From Cyprinodon diabolis (taxonomy: Eukaryota; Chordata; Actinopteri; Cyprinodontiformes; Cyprinodontidae), in the NCBI GenBank assembly GCA_030533445.1, contig CM060070.1, forward strand, positions 22,859,501-22,923,500: a DNA stretch of 64,000 nucleotides. The letters run 5' to 3'. Below, piece by piece: positions 30,905-43,206 of this stretch (its first letter is position 1; the number at the start of each line of letters is the position of its first letter). Below the pieces are notes generated by a model that worked only from the letters and a program-made list of their open reading frames with translations, was not told the DNA's origin and did not search any database. A program made the translations under genes and the position numbers.

Positions 30905-31915
30905 ATGCATGCAGCTAAATTTTTCGCCCATCCTGGAGTGAGCAGAACCATTGCCCTCATTACAAGACGTTTCTGGTGGCCATCACTACACAAGGACGTT
31001 AAGGAGTACGTTTTGCCATGTCCCATCTGCGCCAGAAACAAGACCTCTCATCAACCACCTTCTGGTCTGCTGCATCCTCTACCTGTTCCAACCCGTCCTT
31101 GGTCACATATCGCCGTAGATTTTGTCACAGGTCTCCCGATTTCCAGAGGTATGTCCACCATTTTAACCATCATCGACCGTTTTTCCAAGGCCTGTCACTT
31201 AATTCCCCTCAGGAAACTTCCCACGGCTTTCCAGACGGCCCAGCTTCTCGTGAAGCATGTTTTCCGACTCCATGGTATTCCACAAGAAATCCTCTCTGAC
31301 CGCGGTCCTCAGTTCATCTCACAGGTCTGGAAAGCTTTCTGTTCCGTGTTAAACTGTAAATCCTCCCTCACCTCTGGTTATCACCCACAGTCTAACGGGC
31401 AGACGGAGAGGATGAATCAACAACTAGAATCCACTCTCCGCTGCCTTACATCCAATAACCCTACTGACTGGAGTCAGTTTCTGACCTGGATCGAGCACGC
31501 CCATAACTCATTGAAATCCGCTTCTACTGGTTTATCCCCGTTCCAGGTTTCCATTGGTTATCAGCCTCCACTTTTCCACAGAGAGATAACGGTCAGATCA
31601 GTCCATCACCACATCCGCCGTTGTCAGCGCATCTGGAAGGATACCATCATCACCCTCAACCGCTCATCTGCTTCTACAAAACGCTTCGCTGATTCCAAGA
31701 GACGTCCTGCCCCTGATTACACCATAGGCCAAGAGGTTTGGCTGTCAACACGTGACATTCCCCTCAAAGCCATGTCTAAGAAGGTGTCCCCCCGGTTCAT
31801 CGGCCCGTATAAAATTGTCCAAATAATCAACCCCTCTGCTGTCCGCCTGCACCTGCCACCGAATCTCCGCATCCATTCTACGTTCCATGCCCACCATCCA
31901 ACTCCCCTCCACCCG
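30905..31915 (+). pseudogene. pol: Pol: integrase
   Basis: Inserts the element's cDNA into the genome. It carries an HHCC zinc-binding domain ([10 protein letters not shown] then CPICARNK), and a DDE catalytic core: D in AVDFVTG (31118-31120), D in SDRGPQF (31298-31300) and E in GQTERMN (31406-31408). The D-to-E spacing of 36 codons is the retroviral D,D-35-E pattern. The C-terminal GPYKIV domain ([16 protein letters not shown] at about 31790-31830) is typical of chromoviruses. The open frame continues to 32299 but becomes nonsense after about 31880-31915, where the chromodomain is found in another frame. The upstream start is artificial: a TGA precedes it. Confidence 0.95.
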
Positions 31916-31917
31916 CC

Positions 31918-32133
31918 CTGGACATCGACGGCCATCCAGCCTACACAGTTCGCCGGATCGTGGACTCCCGTCGGCGAGGTCGCGGATGGCAGTACCTCGT
32001 CAACTGGGAGGGCTACGGTCCGGAGGACCGCACCTGGGTTCCTGGCTCATACATCCTCGATCCGTCCCAGATCGAGGAATATGAGAGTTCCCTCCCGTCC
32101 ACTTCCTTGGGACCGCCAAGAGGCGGTCGTTGA
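31918..32133 (+). pseudogene. pol: Pol: C-terminal chromodomain
   Basis: Frame 31918-32133 reads [20 protein letters not shown], then [20 protein letters not shown] and DPSQIEEYE, ending with TGA at 32131-32133. [23 protein letters not shown] is a group I chromodomain, with aromatic cage-type residues (Y, W, and Y/E in WEGYG) that read histone marks and can steer integration. It is in the +2 frame relative to integrase, so an indel lies at about 31880-31915. Confidence 0.92.
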
Positions 32134-32144
32134 GAGGGGGGTAC
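32132..32144 (+). promoter_or_regulatory. Polypurine tract
   Basis: GAGAGGGGGG (32132-32141), then TAC, directly before the 3' LTR. It is the RNase H-resistant primer for plus-strand DNA synthesis and overlaps the pol stop codon. Confidence 0.85.
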
Positions 32145-32784
32145 TGTTGGGATCTGGAGATGTACCACCTTCCACCAGCAGAGTGCGCTGTGGGTCTCCT
32201 GGGCTGGAGCCTTCCAGCACACCTGAGACGCATCTACTCATCAGGAGACCTGCCCTTCATAAGCAGCTGCCAGACCTTTCTTCAACGCCGCAGTGTTGAC
32301 CTTAGTTTGGTTAGCAACCTGAGCCTCTGTTATCTGAAAGAATCAAAGTTGTCTCTAAGTGAGAAAACTGGTTCTAACCTTCCTCTGTCTTTGCTCACAG
32401 GAAACCTGTCTCAAGCCTGAAGCTCTGGGTGAGCTTAACCTGCCTTCCAGCCCTGGTGAGCCAAACCTGAAGATTCCTATTTTGGATTTCCCCTGCTGCT
32501 CTCTGTGAAGAGCTGGAAACTCTGATCAAAGTCTGCCATTCAAAGTCAGAAATTAGACGCTGCAGCTGCTTGAGCATTCTGCTGAACCAACAGTCTCTGG
32601 ACCCAACGGTTCCCTCTCTCACAAGAGAAGCCTGGACCCCATCAAGACTTCAGTGAACCCAACCCGGACCTGTTCCAGATCCAGTTCATGTCTTTGTGTC
32701 AAACATCTTAATAAACTCTGTTAAACTTTTACCCAGCCTCCTTTGTGTTCTGCATGTGGGTTTGATATTAAACCAATCATGACA
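32145..32784 (+). repeat. 3' LTR
   Basis: 640 bp, the same length as the 5' LTR. The self-primer motif GCCGCAGTGTT is conserved at 32287-32297 and the polyadenylation signal AATAAA at 32710-32715. Followed by the target duplication TGGAG (32785-32789). Confidence 0.95.
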
Positions 32785-32789
32785 TGGAG

Positions 32790-35700
32790 GCATTTAAGAG
32801 ACAGAATCAACTGTGAATTAAAGGTTTGCAGCTCTTCCTTATTACAACTCCTTTATCCAGAACTCATTTTCGTACACGAGTCTAACATATCTGACACTTT
32901 AACTCTTGCCATTATCTTTACAATCCTTTAGCTTCCCTGCCTGTTTTCTTGGATTATAACAATCCAATAATTACTGTAATACTGAAGATGAATTTGCAGC
33001 AATACATGCAAAGTTTGATTATAATTTTCTAAACACTGCATTGCTTTCTTTTGTCAGCCTTAGTTGCCCCTCAATTGGTTCACGGTATTTGAGAGCTAAA
33101 GGAAATAAAGAAATATCTAGATTGGTTTTCATATTTCTTTTTATATTTTCCTGGGGTTGCAGAGGCAGCAGATAAATGCTAATATGTATGAAGAATGAAT
33201 GAATAGAATTCATTATTGTGGGAAAAAAATGCTGTAGGTCACATTAGGTATCAAAGACAATGGGTGAAAAAACAGCTTTTTTTTCTATTTATGATTTGAT
33301 ATGCTTCAGTTTTCCAATTTGTATCTACAGATCTTATCTATCCAGAACAAATCACCTGGGGAGGACATCATGTTTTTAGAGTGTGAGAGGACACTAAATA
33401 TGTCAGTTTCACTCTCTTTTCCACACGCAGTGCAAACTGCACCCCCTCAACAGTTTTTTTGGAGGCTCCTCACCTTCTTTTTCTATCACCTACTATGTTT
33501 TCTTTTATTTAAGTGTGATTTTCACACCTCAAGAAATGGTTACTGTTATACTGTCCATTTCTGCAAAACTGAGATTTGAATTTGGACCTGGGTTAGTATG
33601 AAGTTGCTATAAAAATATATTACACTTGACACTGGCTTATTTTTATGGCTAATTTTATAGGTGTGTAATGGGGACCACTTTAGCTGTCCAAACTACTGTG
33701 TGCTGCAAGGTTTGTTTATTCTAACCTATTATAAGTTCTCAGCACATCTCAATCTTTGTGTAAGGGAGGATGAAAAAAAGTTACTTCTAAAGGAAACAAT
33801 ACAAGTCAACATAGTTACATTTTTTCAACTAACTCCTGTGACTCCTTTAAACAGACACCCAGAGTCGACATTTTTAATTTTCTGGCAGTTTTAAAAGCAG
33901 CTCGCCGCAATTCTGCCCCACGCAGTTTAAAGTCATTCCCAGAATATGTTTGTTGCCTAAGGTTCATACCCTCATCAAAGTCACCTGGGGCAACTTCTAC
34001 TCTTAAAAGAACTATATCTTTTTTATCTGGTATGGGGAAATGCTTTTTTAGCTATTTATTACATGTTAAAATATATAATTTGTGTATTTGTATTTTTTTT
34101 GTAGGAACTGACAGAAAATTGGGAAAATCATAGGGACAACCCGAACAACTTCTCTCTGCCAATAGCACAGTGATGGTGCTGATGGCACTATTACCAACCT
34201 ATTGACTTTCTTGCTTTAATTAGAGACTTTTTAGACCCCTGTAAGATTGTATTTTCTCAAATCTAGCAACTTTCTTCTGTGTTGTTGGAGAGTAATCTGA
34301 AAATACAGATCCCTTTGAGTTTATTGCATTTACCAGACAGCAAGTGGGCAATGCCCTCCCCTCTCCATAGCACTGATAGGCATTCAGACTCAACAACAAC
34401 AAACCATGCCCACAGTCTGAAAGAGAAGAATTTTTTCTGTGTTGTTGGAGACTTTTTTTGATAACAGTACTTCTCGGGCTAAGTTTACCATCTTCATCAA
34501 GCAGCAAGAGCTCCTGCAAGCTCCTCCAAAGCACTTATACGCAGTCAGAGCCAGCGATCAGCCAGCGATCAGCAAGCTGTACCTGCAGTCAGAGGGAGAA
34601 GAGTGACACACCTCTTTTTCCCCTTTGAAAAGGAGTAACACATGCACAAGCCTCCATAGATCTCCCCCAATATAAATATATTTAACATAAGGTTTAGATT
34701 TTTTTTTTCTTTTAACCTTGTGCACTAAAATTAATCCTTCCCTGCATTCAATTCATGCAAAGCTTCACCCAGTGCATGTGCCTCTGCCAATTGTCTTAAA
34801 ATTTTATTTGTTAACAACATTGATTTATGTAGTTTTGGTTCAGGTAAAATACTAATAATACATGAAATTATTTCATAGAGTTATAAACCTATTAGTGTTT
34901 TTAATCACTTTCTGTCATGAAGTTGATGTTCTCTCCCACAGCTTGAAGCATTACCAAAAATGCGAAATCAGGCGATGAAGTCATTTAGCAACTTGGAGAG
35001 ACTTTTAGGACAGCCATTACTGACACTCCTAGAGTTAGCAACAGTGCTGTCAAAGCACCAAGGCTGGGGCTGTAGGACATTCTGTACATTCTGCACTGTA
35101 CACTCGTAATGTTAGCGAGCCTCTACCTATGCCAGTGCATGAAGCACATGACAAAAAAAGGAAAATGGGTATTAATTTAAAATAAAAACACATAAATAGG
35201 ATTTTAAGCTAAATCAGATGGGATTACATTAATAATTGTTTTTTATCAATTCAAGACCAAGAATGAGGCGATGAGTCAAAAAGAAGACAAGCGCTCCTCA
35301 CTTTACCATATGAAGCAAGGTCAAAAGTCCCTCTTAAATTGATCTAAAATATTTGCATTTCCATAAAAACTACAAGATATTAAACAAAGCTGAATTAAAT
35401 GTAAACTTCTGTATGTATTACTCATTAGTAAAGTCTTCACCTTTTTAAACAATTATTTAAATTTCGCATAAAAATTAATATTTTTAAATACATTTCCTTC
35501 TGCCCTTGCTAAAGCAAATCATGCAAGTCAGCTGTAGATCACTTTACATACCTAAATCATTATGAGTGAAAGGCTTTGTCAATGACTTTGATTAATCAAA
35601 ACCTAACAGCTAAACATTAAATGCACAAATACATGTAACAAATCTATTTTTCCTACAATGAGGGTTGTATTGGACCTTATCCTAAATCTGGTCTCACACA

Positions 35701-37619
35701 TTGTACGATATGCAACAAGCTCTTATAAACACTGCAATGCTCTTATACACACACGAATATTTTCAGTTTATTTCAGTTGATATGGAAAGTGTTTAATTTG
35801 AATTGTACTCTCTCAGTATAAATTGAAGTGTAACAGTGTTAAAAGTGTGTAGATTTCTCAATGCATTGCAAAGTTCTAAGAAGAAGAAAATTTTCACCCT
35901 CTTCTTTATTGTGCAACACATTGGAAAATGTTTGGAATGAGAGAAAAAAGATGATCAGATAAAAATACCTTTTGACTCATGTATGCCATCAAAATGTACT
36001 CTTTACAATGTAAGACATTCTGCTTTAATCTGTGTCCTTATTCAGGATTTTTTATTCCATTGCATCTTTTTAAGCTTCATCCTGTTGTGTTGCCATCAGT
36101 TTGCTGCAAAATATATTAAACCTGCACTTTTTCTCCATGTCCTTATGTCAATCCATTTTTTGGAAACAATTTCCGTTTGTTTCTTCTAGAATAAATTTAA
36201 AACATTTCAATAGTGTTTTTAAGAGTGTTTCAGTAGTTTTTCTGAACAAATTTCCCAACCAGAACAAAGGAATGCCTTTTGTTGTTTTTTTTTTTGGTTT
36301 CTGCTATAAACTTCCAGGAGCTTCCTATAGTGCGCTCTGTGATGTGCAGCACGGAGAGTTAAGGTTTGCAGTCTAAGTTGTGCCTGAAGACAGAAACTCT
36401 GTCTTACAGTAGGTTAAATAAAGTAGTAAAATAGTCATGTTGTCCGCACCTGTATGACCAACCCCATCCCACTTTAAAGTAAATGAAAATAGCGGGGCAC
36501 CTGGCCCCAGTACTTTCACTCAGGAGTCTGGTTCAAAAGTAGTTTTGATACATTATACAGGACATATGAGAGAGCAAAATACTGGTTTAACAACCACAGT
36601 GTGATAATAATATTTCTCCTCCAAAAGTTTTTGACTACAAGCCACAGATATATTTTATGATATTGCAGTAAGTCTGTACATAACTGTTAGTTTTGCTATC
36701 CTTTGCCTAAAAAGTACCCCTTTGTGAAATGCCCAGTTGTTTGTACCTTCAGAAAAGCAAAGAAGGGGACTGGGATTCTGCTCTCTTGCTTCTTTACTCT
36801 GCCAGAACTCTTTAGATGGCGGGAGGAAGAAAAATAGTTCAGGGTGGTCATTCTCTCAACACTGACCCAGATCTTACACACAGTGCAAAGACACTTATTT
36901 CCAGACAAAGCTGTGCAAAGTTTTTTGCACAGCTTGTGTGCTCTGTTTGCATCGTGTGGTTTTGCTGACTTTGTAAGGAAAAATAATATGTTAAAAAAAG
37001 CAACAAAAAAAAAGCACTGCCATTCCGGTATTTTTACTTACATTATAAATGATAAGCTTTAAGCACAACATTTGGTTTCTGATGTTTCGATGATATGTGA
37101 CTAGTTACTTCAAACATCCAAATCCTTATATGTATTATTCCTATTTAAAATGAAGCAACAAATTAATACGATTTTTTTTTTTTACCTAATTCATTGCATT
37201 CAATGTTACAGAATAAGGGAAAAAGAGGCAAAAGTCACTTATCTTAAGCAGTTTCCAAAAGCAGCACAGAAATTAAAACTCTTTCCTGAAAATTTGGAAG
37301 TTATCAATCCAATGGGCCTCTGTGAAACTCAGGATAATGGTCTTCCACGAGTCCGGTGATCTTTTCTCCATTTACACACACAGGGACACAGAACAAACTA
37401 TATCTCAAAACCAGAAAATGCTGAAATTGCAATTGATGTGAAACATTTTCGGAAAGTCGGTCAGTATGGATTTGGACCACAGCGATCCACAGCTTTTCCA
37501 GTCCTAGAATTTATGGAGTAAATCACCAGCTCCAGTGAAAAAAAGAAGTTTTCAGTTGATATATTGCGATTTGACACAATCACAATATATATGAATCAGA
37601 AAGTTTGTGAATGAGTATG
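32790..37619. other. Long AT-rich stretch, no gene recognised
   Basis: No transposon terminus or protein motif found over about 4.8 kb. A weak duplication lies at 34265-34560. Short frames of 60-104 codons occur on both strands and overlap each other (for example 34220-34534 minus against 34279-34461 plus). This may be intronic or intergenic. Confidence 0.45.
34270..34560. repeat. Weak diverged tandem duplication
   Basis: TTCTGTGTTGTTGGAGA occurs at about 34274-34290 and 34435-34451. The blocks after each copy (AGACAGCAAGTGGGCAATG-CCTC against CAAGCAGCAAGAGCTCCTGC, then GCAC-TAGGCATTCAGACTC against GCACTTATACGCAGTCAGAG) correspond loosely. The period is about 160 bases. Confidence 0.35.
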
Positions 37620-38395
37620 CTTTTTAAGCATTTAAGCATTAGGCAACAATCTGTAAAAATACTGATCTGCCTGGTATCAGTATTAGGACTTATACTATTT
37701 ATTCTTGACATAAATGACATAATGTTAGCTTTCAAAAGAGTTCAAGAGTTTGTTGTTTACAGATGATGCAAATATTTTCTGAATAGATGAGTGCTTAAAG
37801 CAGATCTTACTGTAGATGATATCACACCAGAGGTTAATAATCAAAAAGACAAAATCATTTGACAAGAACAAATTCTCATCGTATAAGAAGAAAACTACGT
37901 TTTTTGGTATTTGTAATTTTGATGGTAATATAGATAGAAAAGTTAAACTAGATGGGTAAGAGGTGCAACGATTAATAAAAAAAAAATTCTTAGGTGTGAT
38001 TATTGAACACAAAATCAGCGGGAAGCCTTAGATTGAACATGTCCAGTCTTACCAATCTAGAAGCATTGTGATTCACAGTAAAGCAAACATTGTCTGAATT
38101 GCAAAGCATTACACAGTCTCTTCAGTTCACTGATTTGACCATACTGTACCTGATCTAATGGGCAAAAATCTGGCATTAACACCTACAGTACTTCACTCAA
38201 ACCAGTACAGTTGCAACCAATTGCAGAGAGGAGCCATCAGGGCATTTCATAAGGCTCGCTATTATGGCCACACTAATCTATTATTCATTCATTCCTGCTT
38301 GCTTAAAAACTTTGTTCTGGTAGAATTTTTAAACTCACAATTGATTTATAAAACAAGAAATAATCAGCTACCTAGAGAGAGCAACGGATAATCAA
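37620..38395 (+). pseudogene. LINE reverse transcriptase C-terminal half
   Basis: Read across several frames this region gives GLILFILDINDIM (after the RT LP-GIPQGSVLGP-type block near 37670), FLGVIIEHKISG near 37990, then SKHCLNCKALH and KPVQLQ, with RAIRAFHKARYYGHTNLLFI (38232 on) and LKNFVLVEFLNSQLIYKTRN at the end of the frame 38158-38391. This is the region from the RT palm to the thumb of a LINE whose relatives are common in fish. At least five frame changes or stops are present. The YADD-type motif itself is degenerate (VYR-CKY, near 37755). Confidence 0.7.
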
Positions 38396-40043
38396 AATTT
38401 CAAAATCTTACATGCGCAGTCAAACGTGAAAAGAATGTGCATTTCAATAATTTGTGTAAAAGTATGAAACAAATTGAAAGGTAATTATTGTATGAATGAG
38501 AATGTATGTTGGCACATGTGAATCTGTACATGTATATGTTTACATAGATTATTTGTGCACTTAATTAACTTTTAGAGTACAATGCACTCATACGTTAAGT
38601 ATAGTAGTAATTGTGAGGATTGTTGATGCTAAGGAATACAGAAGGATTCACATATAATTATCCCAGTCATTCAAACGCCTGCCTGTTTCCAGTCACTTAC
38701 CATTTGAATGCCATTCCGATACCAATCTGTTATTTCATAGGTGTGTCCTTCACTTGCATGGAACCACCTCTTTTTTCTTTACCAGACTCATTATTATAAC
38801 TCTCCAACTCATGCAATCGGATGCCACTTGTTTCTTCCTTTTGAAAATTATGACAAACATTTTTTTCCCGTTGAGATGAGTTGAAACAGTTAAGTGATAG
38901 GTTTTTTCCATACCTTCATCATCATAAATTCCTTTATTTTAGTTTATGTTTTGAAAAAAATATATTACATGTAAAATTCTGCACATTTGCATTTAATAAA
39001 ATAATACAGTCTATGCATGTCTTTTTAAAGGAAAATATTTCACAAAAATGGTGTAAGCCGAACCCTAATCTTACAGACCCTACCAAACCTTTCGTTAACC
39101 TTTCTTTATTGTAATCTTTTAGAGAAGTAATTTTTGCTGCTCTATTTCAAACGGGAAAAAACAAATATACAGGAGTGCAGTGTCCTTAATTATAATTATG
39201 CAAACATTCTATGAACCATGTCAGAAAATTAAAATTTGGCTAATTTCAATCTAAATTTCAAATAAGTCATAATTGTGGCCTTTTATGGAGTTAACATACA
39301 TGACAGACTTGTACCATGGCACGTCAACCTGGAGTGCACATATGCAAATGATTGACTAATTTCAGCTCAAACAGTTCAATAAGAAACAAGTCAACGCTGA
39401 CTTTGTCTTTGAATACAAAGACAAAACCAAAGCCCTTTTTTTTTAAGGCTTCGTAGTATATATTAGTACATTATCATCCTCTGTCACAGTTTGGCAACTC
39501 AACAGTTACTTTGGTTCAGAAAGGGAAATCATGTGCTTTTTCAAACCTTAAATTTTATACTTGAGCTTTGTACCGTAAAAAATGGAAACAATATTTCTGG
39601 ATTTTTCTAAAAATCTAAACTTAAAAAAAACATAATAATGTTTTGATATAGGTCTAACCAAAACCAAACTCTGGAAAACTGATAGCATAGTCTTTAATAT
39701 TAAAATAAAAAATAAATTAAAACTTTAATATTAGAGATGAATAGGACCATATCAAAATTGCAGTGAACCAGTGCAGGCATCTATATTTGACATTTAAGAA
39801 AGAAAATCGAACAGGCCATATTCTATAAGCTTAGAAAATATTTATTACCATTCATCAGGGCCTGCACAGTATGTTTTATTGTTTATACTTTCATATACAC
39901 TGGGGTACTGTACCTGATTTTTTTCATTGAAATTAGTCATACTTAAGCTATTTGAAACATCAAAACAAAATTTTAAGTTCTTGTGACGATTTCCTTCATC
40001 TTCTCCACGTTCAGGATCAGGCTGTTCACCTGTCCAACAGCTG

Positions 40044-40045
<2 letters not shown>
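38396..40045. other. AT-rich non-coding stretch, nothing recognised
   Basis: No supported gene or repeat, apart from scattered T and A runs. Confidence 0.5.
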
Positions 40046-40099
<54 letters not shown>

Positions 40100-40155
40100 G
40101 ACAAGGACTATATATATATAAAAAATATATATATATATATATATTTTTTTTTTTA
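40046..40155. repeat. (TA)n microsatellite, compound, with T-rich end
   Basis: About 26 TA units (40046-40098), then CGACAAGGAC, and a second interrupted TA tract to about 40143, followed by a T-rich run. It produces the tyrosine/isoleucine open frames at 39952-40207, which are not genes. Confidence 0.95.
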
Positions 40156-40654
40156 TTTATTTTATTTTTGTATTGAAACACTAGAAAGACCAGATTGTGA
40201 TGTTTAATAAAAAAAATGAAAAAACTTTAACATGGTATACTTGGTCAAAAAACTGTTGCTTCCACCACATCTGTTTCCTCTCTATTCTTGCGTACGAACA
40301 AAGAAGCAAAAAATAGATATGGAATTACAGCACGCATGAAGCCCAAAAATTAAAAACATGCATTATAAATTTGAATTCCTAAATTATATCCTTTTAACAT
40401 TACAGTGTTTGCAAACTTAAATGCAATGATAATTAAAACAACAGAAATGTATTACTTTTCTACTTTTTACCAATATCAATGATTTTGCTTCCAATTGGCT
40501 CTTATAATGACCAATTTGTGAGGGTTTTATTCTGATTATTATGTGGATATAATATTTTTCTATCTACATACCTATCTCTTTAATTGTATTATTACTACAA
40601 TAACTGTAAAAATCCAGTGAAAACAGGTTACTGTGACACTTTTTTTAAAATAGA

Positions 40655-40906
40655 TTTATCTTTTTATGATGGACTGAAAATATCCGAACAAAACAAGTCA
40701 ATTGTGACTTATGATGATCCCCACAACTTGGCATATATTTTGGACTGAGAAAACAAAGGTTAAACTTTTCAGGAGGTGTATTACTTATTACATGCATTGT
40801 AAAAGTTACATTGCATTTCAGAAAAGAATCAACTGTAAAATATAGTGGTAGTGTGATAGTCTGGGGTTGTTTTGCTTCTTTAGGGCCAGAAAAATAAGAA
40901 AGCCCA
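40655..40906 (+). pseudogene. Tc1-like transposase fragment
   Basis: The frame ending at about 40903 reads TVKYSGSVIVWGCFASLGPE, a mutated form of the S-MVWGCF block that surrounds the second catalytic aspartate region of Tc1-type transposases. It is preceded by a region (from about 40660) that can be read as FFDGLKI, then WTKKTKVKLFRRCITYY. The rest of the transposase and the inverted termini were not found. The downstream part was probably lost or displaced by the LINE 3' end at 40952-41310. Confidence 0.6.
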
Positions 40907-40951
40907 TTAGTACCTTAAAAGTTTGTCATAAAATTATTGTATTTTTTTATT

Positions 40952-41310
40952 CAATTCAATTCAGTTTATTTATATAGGACCAAATCAAAACACATGTCAT
41001 CTCAAGGCACCTTAAAAAGTCTGTTTAACCAGATTATACAGTCAAATTGATTCAAAGTTTTCTATATAAGGAAAACCAGCTGATTGCATCGACCCATTGA
41101 CTTGAAGACAATCCCTCACTCTAAGCATGCTTGTAGTGAAAGGGGAGAGGAAACCTCCCTTTTAACAGGAAGAAACCTCCAGCAGAACCAGACTCAGTGT
41201 AAGTGGCCATCTGTCGAGGCCAACTGGGGTTCAAGGAGACAGAAGCAGACATACTGTTCCAACATCACTACCGGCTGGACTAGAATAGATATCAGAACCT
41301 CAGCCCTGGT
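40952..41310 (-). mobile_element. LINE 3' end, minus strand (same family as 18590-19036)
   Basis: Starts TTCAATTCAATTCAG (the ATTGA tail in reverse), then ATTTATATAGGACC, CATCTCAAGGCACCTT, AAGCATGCTTGTAG, AACCTCCCTTTTAACAGGAA and GAAACCTCCAGCAGAACCAG. It is the reverse complement of the tail at 18590-19036, without coding sequence: a 5'-truncated retroposed copy. Confidence 0.8.
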
Positions 41311-41778
41311 CTAGCTTTGACTGAATAAAGTAAGGAAGGAACTGAATTTTAAGATCCAGAAGTCTGGAAATAAGAAGGCCCTGGTGAATGGGCATATATT
41401 AAAAGTATGATGGCCAAGCAGAGGGAGGATTAAATCAATTTTGGGAAATCGTTTCTAGAGCCACAACATGTCATGATAAGGGATACACATCGGAAGCAAA
41501 CAGAATGGGCTTCTGCAGAGAGCTTGCACATGAGTACAGACACTTTGTTGCAGAAACCAATTTCAACAACTATGTAGATTGCTAGCTTCAGCAATGGAGG
41601 TTTAAGTATTGGAATTGAAACTATTTAAATACACCCTGTTACTGAATAAATTAAATAACTGGGTGCATTTGTTAAATTATTTTAAATCACTGACCCTCTG
41701 GATGGAGAAACACAGGTAAGCGACCACGATCATCTGACGGGAGAGGATTATCTGTGTACAATTGCTACGTTTTCTATA
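41311..41778. other. Non-coding, nothing recognised
   Basis: No supported feature between the LINE tail and the GTGTGAC terminus. Confidence 0.45.
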
Positions 41779-41780
41779 TA

Positions 41781-43169
41781 GTGTGACAGGGTGGAGTGGA
41801 CAAACTTAAGAACTGCACAATTTCCATTTCATAGTTGCTCAAATTTGGTAGACATTATTCAGGCCGCAATTAGTGACAGACACTGACAGAAATATCCAGT
41901 TTTATTTTAAGAACAGCTCAAAAATAAATAAATCACAGCCTACTTTGCCAATACTCAGTAGTACAGTACTTAAAACACTGTAGCATGGCCAAGGTAGAAA
42001 TTTCATGAATTTAGCCCAACTATTCTGTAAAACAACACGGCTGGTGCTATTACTACAACTGTAACAACATATATCAAATATCTGATTAACCCTAAGAAAT
42101 CACAAAACATCGTACGTGCATTTGATCTGAGTAAAGTTCAGTTGTTTTCTCTACTTTACTAGTCTATGTTGTTGATAAAAATATTTCATAACATCATAAC
42201 TTTTCATTGTCTTTATAACCAAACCAAAAACATCACAAAAACACTGCCACCAGTCAATTAATAGAAAATAGTAAATAGCAGTATGCCTGCCTTTACTTGT
42301 TCTGTGTAACTGTATTCACTAGTAACACCACGATTAATGTCTACAACTGTTCCTTAAGTGGAAATTAATTTGCATCATAATTATTATTCATCATCATTAT
42401 TCCAGTGACTGGGAAAGTTGTTTCCAAACATTTTTCTGAATTTCAACATGGCGGGATGTCACTGGCTGTGGCTCTTCAATAAGCTGTAGTATGTCGTCAA
42501 ACTGGTGCCAAAGAGTGTCCTCTTTTGTGGGCCAGAAGAAGCTGTTGTTTCCAAAACGGTGTATGCAATTGACTTGTACATGTGTTTCATCTTTATTTAG
42601 GATTATACTTGGAATCAGGCTGCTTTCAAATTTTTGGACATACCATTTGCCAATCATTTCATTAGGGCTTCATTACATAAAGCTGCATTGGTGAGTGGTA
42701 AAAAAAAAACACTGACATTTCAGCTGCTTTTGTGTTGAACACATGCAGCTTACTTTCCGATACAGGATCTCTCCAGGGATAACAGTGACCACTTGCTGTC
42801 TCTGGATCAGAGTCTGGACTTTGTGGTGGGGTGAAGTTTTTCGAGGCCTCTGTTCTCTCTTTCCTTCTCACTTAAATCTTGTGTCCTCGTCTTAGTGCCT
42901 TTCTATATATCCCTTTTCCATCTCTCTTGCTCATATTCTAAATACTTTTGCCTACTTTCAGGATCAGCATTACGCCGTGCTCGACAACATCTGTCTTTCC
43001 GCTGCACTTAAAGGACTCATTTTCATCCTCCAATATCATCCTGATAACACAGAACACACTGATCAATTTGATGATGGGGAAGGGAAGTGTGAAAGAGATT
43101 TAAATTATTTTATACTAATTCCATATAAAGAACAGTGCCACCCATCAAAACTATTCCACTCTGTCACAC
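41781..43169. mobile_element. Candidate DNA element with GTGTGAC inverted termini and TA target
   Basis: The left terminus GTGTGACAGGGTGGAGTGG and the right terminus, inverted, GTGTGACAGAGTGGAATAG agree at 16 of 19 positions, with all three differences G/A. Both ends abut TA (41779-41780 and 43170-43171). The element encloses the minus-strand pseudogene at 42397-43020, which keeps only the two ends of a longer protein, as expected for an internally deleted transposon. The superfamily is unknown to me. The inverted repeat could be coincidental in part, but the length and spacing make this unlikely. Confidence 0.5.
42397..43020 (-). pseudogene. Internally deleted member of a multi-copy uncharacterised fish protein family
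   Basis: The N-terminus starts at ATG 43020: MSPLSAAERQ, a 1-base frameshift, then CCRARRNADPESRQKYLEYE and QERWKRDI, a stop, and QDLSEKERENRG (about 42850). This is the basic AERQRR-RARRDADPE-R--YLEKER-RW---I pattern that I recall from many uncharacterised teleost proteins. The C-terminus is the open frame 42397-42657: MIGKWYVQKFESSLIPSIIL, then VQVNCIHRFGNNSFFWPTKE and DTLWHQFDDILQLIEEPQPV, a compact domain (GKW-V--Y, H--G-N-FFWP--ED-LW) found at the end of such proteins. The long central part of the family is missing. Function unknown. It could be transposon encoded. Confidence 0.5.
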
Positions 43170-43187
43170 TAAAGCCTGTGACGGGGT

Positions 43188-43206
43188 GAAATGTGAAGGG
43201 ACGGAA
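43188..43206. repeat. Partial GTGTGAC-type terminus copy
   Basis: TGTGACGGGGTGAAATGTG next to the right end of the 41781-43169 element resembles its terminus in direct orientation. A better copy, GTGTGACTGGGTGGAATATG, is at 43611-43630. Confidence 0.35.

Larger units (their letters stand above)
27165..32789 (+). mobile_element. Complete Ty3/gypsy chromovirus (Tf1/sushi-type), 5' and 3' LTRs with TGGAG duplication
   Basis: Two 640-bp LTRs (27170-27809, 32145-32784) begin TGTTGGGATC and end ATCATGACA. They enclose gag, protease, reverse transcriptase, RNase H, integrase and a chromodomain in gypsy order. The 5-bp target duplication TGGAG is perfect (27165-27169 and 32785-32789). By eye the LTRs differ at about 9 of 640 positions, so insertion is fairly recent on the scale of this window. 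The coding region is broken: two single-base frameshifts in T7 runs (28618-28624 and 30440-30446), two in-frame stops (30458-30460 and 30902-30904) and a frame change near 31880-31915. The copy is therefore probably non-autonomous, unless some breaks are sequencing errors. Confidence 0.95.

Noticed and set aside
31717..32241. Minus-strand frames opposite integrase and the chromodomain
   Set aside because: Antisense shadows of the gypsy pol gene in GC-rich codons.
27165..32789. Endogenous retrovirus with envelope gene
   Set aside because: After integrase and chromodomain, pol stops at 32133 and the polypurine tract and 3' LTR follow within 12 bases, so there is no room for an envelope gene.
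34970..35160. Possible conserved exon in a GC-richer patch
   Set aside because: No frame is open through it and no motif is recognised.
39952..40207. Two overlapping plus frames rich in IYIYI
   Set aside because: Translation of the TA microsatellite.
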